5,315 nucleotides of DNA from Flavobacteriales bacterium (GTDB lineage: Bacteria > Bacteroidota > Bacteroidia > Flavobacteriales > Crocinitomicaceae): assembly GCA_947375085.1 (NCBI GenBank), contig CANCEQ010000229.1, positions 1-5,315 of the forward strand, read 5' to 3'. The notes beneath the pieces were generated by a model. It worked only from the letters and a program-made list of their open reading frames with translations. It was not told the DNA's origin and did no database searches. Shown here piece after piece: positions 1 through 4,511 of the stretch (position 1 is its first letter; each line of letters opens with the position of its first letter). A program made the position numbers and the translations under genes.

Positions 1-941
1 GTAACATTCACATCTTTTCCTGAAGATAAATCACGTACAATTATGTCATTTTTTGCAGCTTCGTTTCCGTCAACGGCCATTGATAACCAGGCCATTTTTT
101 TCTCATCGTATGAAAAAGAAGGATTTACATCATACCCTTTATAAGAAGTTGTAATATTTACCGTCGTTTTTTTAGCGATTGAATATTCATAAAGGTCTGA
201 ATTTGTACTAATTGCAAATTCCTTTCCTGCTAATTTTTTAGATGTATACACAATTGATTTACAGTCAGGAGTGTAACTGAATTGATCCGATCCGCCGTGA
301 GGAGGCAAGATTCCATCAAAAATTTCACCTTTCAAAATATCCGTTCCAATTAACTCAATCGCATCATTTTCAATAGAATGAACAAACAAATGACGTTTTT
401 TATGATCATCGTAATGGTCCCAGTGTTTGTACATCAAATCTTCCTCGATACGTGCATTTGAAAGTGCTAAATCTGGATATTTTTCTTGTAATGTTTTTCT
501 TGTTTTTACTGCTTGAATCGTAATGATTGATTTTTCATTCGGAGCGATTTTAAATCCTTCTAATTCAATATCAACGAAACTCGACATTTTCATTTTTTCC
601 TCTCCTTCCAAATTCATTTTCCAAATTTGAAGTCCGTCTGTTTCTTTTGATAAAAACCAAATCGTATTATTTTTCCCCCATTGCGCTTCCATTTCAGAAA
701 AAGGCGTGGTCGTTAATTGCTTTACTTTGTCTTTTTTAATATCGTAAACAAAAATTTCGTTGTTCCCTTTATTTGTCTCCATTTCATAGCTTTTCACTTC
801 GAAAAGAACGTATCTTCCATCAGCAGAAATTGACCCTCCGTTTACACGTTTTAATTTCCACATTAATTCGGGTGTAAGTACCTTTTGAGCCATAGTAAAA
901 CAAGATAAAATCAAGAATGATAACGCGATAGAAATCTTCAT
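1..941 (-). CDS. S9-family serine peptidase (DPP/acylaminoacyl-peptidase type), N-terminal part, partial
   Basis: Reading the minus strand from an ATG at 941 gives 313 uninterrupted codons that run off the left edge, so the gene is partial at its 3' end. Residues 1-18 (MKISIALSFLILSCFTMA) form a signal peptide, with probable cleavage before Gln19; the LSC has Leu at -2 and is a poor lipobox. The rest is beta-propeller: strand-and-turn segments resembling PD40/TolB blades occur near residues 37-49 (SISADGRYVLFEV), 131-142, 221-234 (FSYTPDCKSIVYTS) and 274-287. Residues 164-176 (RIEEDLMYKHWDH) match a segment I associate with Bacteroidota S9 peptidases of the DPP5/acylaminoacyl-peptidase kind. 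Such enzymes release short peptides or acyl-amino acids from peptide N-termini in the periplasm. The Ser-Asp-His hydrolase domain would lie left of the window and cannot be checked. A non-catalytic propeller protein is the main alternative. No ribosome binding site is evident; the signal peptide fixes the start. Confidence 0.85.
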   Translation of the reverse strand, partial: MKISIALSFLILSCFTMAQKVLTPELMWKLKRVNGGSISADGRYVLFEVKSYEMETNKGNNEIFVYDIKKDKVKQLTTTPFSEMEAQWGKNNTIWFLSKETDGLQIWKMNLEGEEKMKMSSFVDIELEGFKIAPNEKSIITIQAVKTRKTLQEKYPDLALSNARIEEDLMYKHWDHYDDHKKRHLFVHSIENDAIELIGTDILKGEIFDGILPPHGGSDQFSYTPDCKSIVYTSKKLAGKEFAISTNSDLYEYSIAKKTTVNITTSYKGYDVNPSFSYDEKKMAWLSMAVDGNEAAKNDIIVRDLSSGKDVNV

Positions 942-984
942 TGTGTGTGAGTTTGAAAAATGAGGTGTGAAAATAGTAAAATTC

Positions 985-1031
985 TTTTAGACTTTTTTAG
1001 ACAATAGATTTTTAGACGATAGATATTAGAC
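985..1031. repeat. Short direct repeats of (T)TTAGAC in the divergent intergenic region
   Basis: TTAGAC occurs four times, at 987-992, 997-1002, 1012-1017 and 1026-1031; the first three are preceded by TT. Copies two to four are joined by near-identical spacers (aATAGATT and gATAGATA), giving a period of 14-15 bp. Inverted relatives follow at 1082-1087 (GTCTAA) and 1106-1110 (TCTAA). The array lies between the divergent S9 peptidase and ctaA starts. From memory, similar TTAGAC/ATAGAT-rich stretches are common between genes in flavobacterial genomes, so a dispersed non-coding repeat is more likely than a specific operator. Confidence 0.6.
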
Positions 1032-1046
1032 TTGATTACAGTACGA

Positions 1047-1079
1047 TTTCATAAAATCTAATAGTTTCTATTTATGAAA
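1047..1079. repeat. Inverted repeat, 9-bp arms, upstream of ctaA
   Basis: TTTCATAAA at 1047-1055 is the exact reverse complement of TTTATGAAA at 1071-1079, with a 15-base spacer. The arms are AT-rich, so a chance match in this composition is quite possible. It lies about 107 bp before the ctaA start. It has no T-run that would make it a convincing terminator. An operator for a dimeric regulator is possible but unsupported. Confidence 0.35.
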
Positions 1080-1185
1080 CGGTCTAACTTCTAAAAGCGA
1101 AGCGATCTAAAGTCTTATTTCCGGAAGTTAATTATTAAATTTACACACTAAAAATAGAAAGGTCACTTTCACAAAATTTTGGATT

Positions 1186-2211
1186 ATGAAGAATTTCTCT
1201 ACAGCTTTTATTCGTTTTAATTGGATTGCTTTGGTACTGATCTATTTAGTAGTAATTGCAGGAAGTTTTGTTCGTATTACTGGAAGTGGAATGGGCTGTC
1301 CAGATTGGCCAAAATGTTTCGGTCAGTGGGTGCCACCAACACAAAAAGCTCAATTACCGATTGACTATAAAGATATTTATGCTCAAAAGAGAGCTGAAAA
1401 AATTGAGAAATTTGCCAACTTTCTAGGGAAAATAGGATTCAAAGATGTTTCACAGAAGATTAAGGAAGATAAATCTTTACTTGTTGAACAAAATTTCAAT
1501 GCTAAAAAGACGTGGACAGAATATGCAAATCGATTGGTTGGATTTTTATCTGGAAACGCTTTGTTAATTGCATTTATTTGGATATTAGTTTATTACAGAA
1601 GAAAAGATTTAGTTCTTTTAGCTGGTTTTAATTTAATTTTCCTTGGATTTGAAGCTTGGTTTGGATCGATAGTTGTTGCAACAAATTTAGTTCCTTGGAC
1701 GATAACTGTGCATTTGTTTTTTGCTTTGGTTATTATTGGTATTCAATTAGTTATCATTCGAAAAATCAGTGTCAAACAATCGCAAAATTTATTTATAGAA
1801 CCAACTTTAAAATGGTTGATTATTTTCTGTTTTATTATCACCTTCATCCAAATGTTTTTAGGGACACAAGTAAGAGAATACATTGATGAATTGACAAAAC
1901 AAGGATTTGGTAGAGAAACGTGGTCGGATAAACTAGGAATTGCGTTTTTAATTCACCGTAGTTTCTCTTGGTTAGTACTTGTGATTCTTATTTTCATCAC
2001 GTGGAAAAATGAAAGTTCTCAAAAATTACCAATTCTTAGAACGTCTTTTATCGTTTTAGCTTTGGAATTGATTTCAGGTGTTTTATTAGCCTATGCAAAC
2101 ATGCCAGGATTGGTTCAAACAAGTCATTTGGTTTTTGCGACTATTCTATTGGGTACATTGGGAATGGCTGTTTTGAGAGTTAGAAGCTCTCGTGTTGATA
2201 TGGCGAAATAG
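1186..2211 (+). CDS. ctaA: Haem A synthase, COX15/CtaA family
   Basis: This 341-residue integral membrane protein should oxidise the C8 methyl of haem O to a formyl group, giving haem A for aa3- or caa3-type cytochrome oxidases. The family signature is at residues 26-46 (GSFVRITGSGMGCPDWPKC then FG), with Cys38 and Cys44 in the first outer loop. About eight membrane segments are visible, near 13-33, 117-137, 141-161, 172-192, 208-228, 252-273, 283-303 and 309-329, in the usual two four-helix halves. By alignment with Bacillus subtilis CtaA, three haem-ligand histidines remain: His176 (TVHLF), His257 (LIHRS) and His314 (TSHLV). The fourth position, His60 in B. subtilis, is Asn115 in TEYANR, although the nearby catalytic Glu is kept as Glu112. 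The outer loop between helices 1 and 2 (about residues 45-110) is long and charged, and the second-half outer loop has no cysteine pair. No cyoE/ctaB is adjacent. The ATG at 1186 lies just before the first helix; no good Shine-Dalgarno is seen, AGAAAGG being over 20 nt upstream. Confidence 0.93.
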   Translation: MKNFSTAFIRFNWIALVLIYLVVIAGSFVRITGSGMGCPDWPKCFGQWVPPTQKAQLPIDYKDIYAQKRAEKIEKFANFLGKIGFKDVSQKIKEDKSLLVEQNFNAKKTWTEYANRLVGFLSGNALLIAFIWILVYYRRKDLVLLAGFNLIFLGFEAWFGSIVVATNLVPWTITVHLFFALVIIGIQLVIIRKISVKQSQNLFIEPTLKWLIIFCFIITFIQMFLGTQVREYIDELTKQGFGRETWSDKLGIAFLIHRSFSWLVLVILIFITWKNESSQKLPILRTSFIVLALELISGVLLAYANMPGLVQTSHLVFATILLGTLGMAVLRVRSSRVDMAK

Positions 2212-2305
2212 ATTATTTATAGAATTCACTTGCCTATTCCTTTTAGAAAAATACTGTCAAATTATGTCTCAATCTATAGAATACCTTTGCTTCTCAGAAA
2301 TGACT

Positions 2306-3760
2306 TTACAGTAAAACTACTTTTTCGGTTTTAATTACCACGCCATTTTCATTCAAAATGGTAACAAAATAGATGCCCTGTATTGCGTAGTTGTTCAAAT
2401 CTAGTTCTATATTTTCTGATTGGTGAACTTGATTATATATTTCTCTTCCATTTAGATTTTTAATTAAGATTGAATAATTTTGGGTTGGGGATTGAATATG
2501 TAGTGTATTGGTCGTAGGATTTGGATAAATTGAAATATTAGATGATGAGTTTTCATTTAAACTTGATGTACAAACACAATTATTACTGAATGTTGTTAAA
2601 GTATCAACGTTTTTATCAATAACTGTCAGGTTGATAATTGACCAAGCAACATCATCAACTGTAATACAATTAAGATTGGTATTTTTAATCGCACTAAAAT
2701 AAAATAAATGGGAATTATTACCATTTTTAACATTCAAACATTCAAGTAGATTATCATGACATCCTATGACATTCAAACCAATGTTATTAGATAAATCCAA
2801 AGTCTTTAGTTTGTTACTATAACAATTAAAAAAAGTTAAAGCTGTATTATGGGATACATCCAACGAGGTAAGTTGGTTAGTACTACAATCTAAAGTTTTT
2901 AATAATGTATTATGAGAAATATCCAAAGAGGTTAGTTGGTTGATATAGCAATTCAAAAAAGTTAAAGCTGTATTATGGGACAAATCCAGGGTTGTTAGTT
3001 GGTTAGTCCTACAATCTAAAAGGGTTAATGAAGCATTATGAGTCAAATCAAGAGATGTTAATTGGTTAACATAGCATTGTATTTCGGTTAATGCAATATT
3101 ATGAGTCACATCCAAAGATGTTAGTTGATTAAATTCGCATACTAAAGAAACCAACTCAGTACTATTAGAAACATCCAAAAATGATAGATTGTTTTTACTA
3201 CAATTCATAGAAGTTAAAGCAGGATTATTTGTTATGTTTAGGTTTGTTAGTTGATTACTAAAACAAAACAATGAAATTAATCCAGTATTATTCGTTAAAT
3301 CCAAAGTTATTAATTGGTTATTGGAGCAATTCAAATATGTTAAAGCAGTATTGTGAGACAAATCTAAAGATACAAATTGGTTACTATCACATTGTATGAA
3401 AGTTAAAACGGTATTATGAGATACATCCAAAGATGTTAATTGGTTTTTATGACAATCCAAATAAATTAAAAAAGTATTGTGAGAAATATCCAAAGATGTT
3501 AGATAATTATTACGGCATATCAAAGAACTTAAATTAGTAAATGCTTCAATACCTGTTAAATTGGAAATATTTAAATGAATACATACTATAGTCCCAGTAA
3601 AAGCAGATGCCTCATTTACTTGTATTTCAGTATCATTATTGATGTTAATCAGAGTATTACCAACCAAATAAGCTTTAAAATTAGCATCTGGTATATTTAC
3701 ATTTTGAGCATTTAAGTTGACCGTGTAAATAAGTGTAATTAAAAGTAAAAGTGTTTTCAT
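2306..3760 (-). CDS. Secreted leucine-rich-repeat protein with type IX secretion sorting domain
   Basis: The 484-residue protein starts with a signal peptide (residues 1-18, cleavage at NLNA|QN). Next comes an N-terminal cap (about 21-76) opening with IPDANFKAYL and holding an EF-hand-like loop at 39-50 (Asn39, Asn41, Asp43, Glu45, Ile46, Glu50). Residues 77-349 are 13 LRR units of exactly 21 residues, pattern LxxLxCxxNxLxxLDLSHNxx. This fits the bacterial class described as IRREKO-type, including its Cys variant. A closing cap follows (about 350-396, with NCITVDDVAW and FSNNC). Residues 409-484 are a Por-secretion-type (T9SS type A) sorting domain beginning ISIYPNPTTNTLHI. The protein should cross the outer membrane by T9SS and be released or anchored at the surface. 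LRRs usually bind protein or glycan, but the ligand is not predictable. The gene is convergent with ctaA, with a 94-bp gap and no obvious terminator hairpin. Binding, adhesion or a structural role are all possible. Confidence 0.92.
   Translation of the reverse strand: MKTLLLLITLIYTVNLNAQNVNIPDANFKAYLVGNTLININNDTEIQVNEASAFTGTIVCIHLNISNLTGIEAFTNLSSLICRNNYLTSLDISHNTFLIYLDCHKNQLTSLDVSHNTVLTFIQCDSNQFVSLDLSHNTALTYLNCSNNQLITLDLTNNTGLISLFCFSNQLTNLNITNNPALTSMNCSKNNLSFLDVSNSTELVSLVCEFNQLTSLDVTHNIALTEIQCYVNQLTSLDLTHNASLTLLDCRTNQLTTLDLSHNTALTFLNCYINQLTSLDISHNTLLKTLDCSTNQLTSLDVSHNTALTFFNCYSNKLKTLDLSNNIGLNVIGCHDNLLECLNVKNGNNSHLFYFSAIKNTNLNCITVDDVAWSIINLTVIDKNVDTLTTFSNNCVCTSSLNENSSSNISIYPNPTTNTLHIQSPTQNYSILIKNLNGREIYNQVHQSENIELDLNNYAIQGIYFVTILNENGVVIKTEKVVLL
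2714..3532 (-). repeat. In-frame 63-bp tandem repeat array encoding 13 LRR units
   Basis: The array encodes residues 77-349 of the LRR protein. Cysteine codons recur every 63 bp without exception, at residues 82, 103, 124, 145, 166, 187, 208, 229, 250, 271, 292, 313 and 334. Several units are also close at DNA level: the plus strand repeatedly shows ttagttggtta and gtattatgaga-like blocks. Copy-number change by slippage or recombination would keep the reading frame. No unit is out of register, which suggests selection on the fold or recent homogenisation. Confidence 0.9.
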
Positions 3761-3779
3761 CGGTAATTAAATTGAGTCT

Positions 3780-3787
3780 CAAATATA
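3780..3787 (-). promoter_or_regulatory. Candidate -7 element for the LRR gene
   Basis: The minus strand reads TATATTTG here, matching the Bacteroidota -7 consensus TAnnTTTG. It ends 19 nt before the LRR start codon, implying a leader of roughly 10-15 nt. No TTG was found at the expected -33 spacing, so support comes from only one element in a very AT-rich stretch. Confidence 0.4.
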
Positions 3788-3860
3788 ATTAATTTATTAA
3801 CTACCTGATATTCATTAAAAACATGCATTTAGAAAATTCCACTATTTATTCGTAAAAAAA

Positions 3861-4088
3861 TCAACACTTTATAGTTTCACAAATATAATTCTCCCTTACA
3901 GTTTCAAATGTAATATGATGAATATTCTTGTGTAACAAAGTATGTTTCAACGAATTTTTTAATTCATTTTCTCGTTCAAATGAAACTGATTCTGAAAAAA
4001 CTATGTGAGCTATCATTGCATTTTCAGAAGTCCTGATGGCCCAAATGTAAACATGGTGAATTTCGATTATTTCTTCTATATGTAGGAA
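3861..4088 (-). pseudogene. Remnant of a cation diffusion facilitator (CDF) transporter, C-terminal domain
   Basis: Minus-strand reading from 4088 gives 75 codons and a TGA at 3861-3863. The peptide contains IEIHHVYIWAIRTSENAMIA (fragment residues 8-27) and later HKNIHHITFETVRENYIC (53-70). I recognise this as the cytosolic C-terminal metal-binding domain of CDF (CzcD/ZitB-type) zinc/cobalt exporters, whose hallmark is VHxxHxW followed by a conserved AH and a terminal HHxT(L/I)E. The second histidine of HxxHxW is tyrosine here (HHVYIW). An in-frame TAA at 4089-4091 closes the frame, and none of the six transmembrane helices is recognisable upstream. The earliest internal ATG (fragment residue 25) would leave only half a domain. 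I infer a decayed or truncated gene rather than a functional small protein. A translated search against CDF proteins would settle it. It lies 100 bp upstream of the LRR start on the same strand. Confidence 0.75.
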
Positions 4089-4241
4089 TTATTGAATTCA
4101 TTTCATGATTTAAAATTGATTTAATTGCCAAACTTATATTGTTTAAAAACTTAAGTTGATTTTGTAATCCTAATTTTTCAATAACTAAATCGCTCTACAC
4201 TATTTAATCTATCTATATTCAAATAAAATTTTATATTCTAC
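4089..4241. other. AT-rich stretch with no recognisable gene
   Basis: All plus-strand frames are stop-rich. On the minus strand a short open stretch after a TAG (reading SDLVIEKLGLQNQLKF, then on) spans about 55 codons and overlaps the CDF remnant in another frame. I recognise no family in it and see no convincing start. It may be scrambled remains of the CDF gene's upstream part or of another lost gene. Confidence 0.4.
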
Positions 4242-4271
4242 TTGTTTTTACATTTTGGAATACTATCTTTG
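4242..4271 (+). promoter_or_regulatory. Bacteroidota-type promoter for the tRNA gene
   Basis: TTG at 4242-4244 (the -33 element) is followed after exactly 19 bp by TATCTTTG at 4264-4271, a perfect TAnnTTTG -7 element. Transcription should begin near 4277, leaving a leader of about 20 nt before the tRNA. Both boxes and the spacing match the consensus for the primary sigma factor of this phylum, making this the best promoter in the window. Confidence 0.8.
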
Positions 4272-4298
4272 CACCCCAAACTCTGTGTAAACAGTGCC

Positions 4299-4372
4299 GG
4301 TCCTATAGCTCAGTTGGTTAGAGCACCTGACTCATAATCAGGTGGTCCCTGGTTCGAGCCCAGGTGGGACCA
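4299..4372 (+). tRNA. tRNA with CAU anticodon: probably tRNA-Ile2 (lysidine type) or elongator tRNA-Met
   Basis: A complete 74-nt cloverleaf can be drawn. The acceptor stem GGTCCTA pairs with TGGGACC (one T-G wobble), the D stem is GCTC/GAGC, the anticodon stem CCTGA/TCAGG with loop CTCATAA, and the T stem CCTGG/CCAGG with loop TTCGAGC. The anticodon CAT is at 4333-4335. The discriminator is A4372, and the 3' CCA is not encoded (ACAG follows). The T stem lacks the initiator's features and the acceptor starts with a normal G-C pair, so it is not initiator tRNA. The C4-G69 and C5-G68 pairs match those reported as TilS recognition determinants in E. coli tRNA-Ile2, where elongator tRNA-Met has U4-A69 and A5-U68. 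That favours Ile2, which reads AUA after lysidine modification, but E. coli rules may not transfer. The gene is monocistronic and convergent with rnr. Confidence 0.97.
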
Positions 4373-4384
4373 CAGTGAAAAAAC

Positions 4385-4421
4385 AAAAGCCCTTGACTTT
4401 TAATAAGTTAAGGGCTTTTTT
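4385..4421 (+). terminator. Rho-independent terminator of the tRNA gene
   Basis: The left arm AAAAGCCCTTGACTT (4385-4399) pairs with AAGTTAAGGGCTTTT (4405-4419), giving a 15-bp stem with one G-T wobble around the 5-nt loop TTAAT. It runs into T residues to 4421. It begins 12 nt after the tRNA. The A-run on the left arm could also give weak termination of minus-strand transcripts. Confidence 0.88.
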
Positions 4422-4434
4422 GATTTTATAATTT

Positions 4435-4458
4435 ACCACCTGATTATGAGTCAGGTGC
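4435..4458 (-). repeat. Perfect 24-nt inverted copy of the tRNA anticodon arm (candidate att-site relic)
   Basis: Bases 4435-4458 are the exact reverse complement of 4323-4346, which cover the tRNA anticodon stem-loop plus flanking bases; the match stops at both ends (4322/4459 and 4347/4434). Read on the minus strand, it is a sense copy of the arm, with arms CACCTGA and TCAGGTG around loop CTCATAA. The copy lies between the tRNA and rnr terminators, separated from the original by 88 nt. A chance match of 24 bases is not credible. Two 7-bp inverted arms around a 7-bp asymmetric centre is the layout of a tyrosine-recombinase core site, and anticodon arms are a known integration sublocation in tRNA genes. 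An att relic is therefore inferred, though no integrase is in the window. Confidence 0.85.
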
Positions 4459-4460
4459 AC

Positions 4461-4489
4461 AAAAAAAGGATGCCAACTGACATCCTTTT
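4461..4489 (-). terminator. Rho-independent terminator of rnr
   Basis: On the minus strand, AAAAGGATG (4489-4481) and CATCCTTTT (4472-4464) form a 9-bp stem with an 8-nt loop, followed by further T residues to 4461 (seven in all). It starts about 22 nt beyond the rnr stop codon. It has a T-run only in the minus-strand direction, so it serves rnr. Confidence 0.85.
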
Positions 4490-4511
4490 CATAAAATATA
4501 TCTTTTATCGA

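Noticed and set aside
1136..1143. TAAATTTA as a possible ctaA -7 element
   Set aside because: The final G of TAnnTTTG is missing and there is no TTG at -33 spacing, so it is not separable from background.
1656..1886. 76-codon plus-strand open frame inside ctaA
   Set aside because: It is an out-of-frame shadow of a strongly supported membrane-protein gene. Its own translation resembles no family, and it has no start signal.
2282..2289. TACCTTTG, a plus-strand match to the -7 consensus, pointing antisense into the LRR gene
   Set aside because: There is no TTG at the right upstream distance and no gene or RNA structure follows it. One 8-base match with two free positions is weak.
2218..2290. 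Imperfect 16-bp direct repeat (TATAGAAT..C..TTGC at 2218-2233 and 2275-2290) between ctaA and the LRR gene
   Set aside because: Only 13 of 16 bases agree, in AT-rich DNA between convergent genes, and no structure or mobile-element ends are associated with it.
3880..3890. Second copy of CAAATATAATT, exactly 100 bp from the one upstream of the LRR gene, giving another TATATTTG on the minus strand
   Set aside because: It falls inside the CDF remnant, where it encodes part of ENYICE. An 11-base match is easily reached in DNA this AT-rich, and no -33 element accompanies it.
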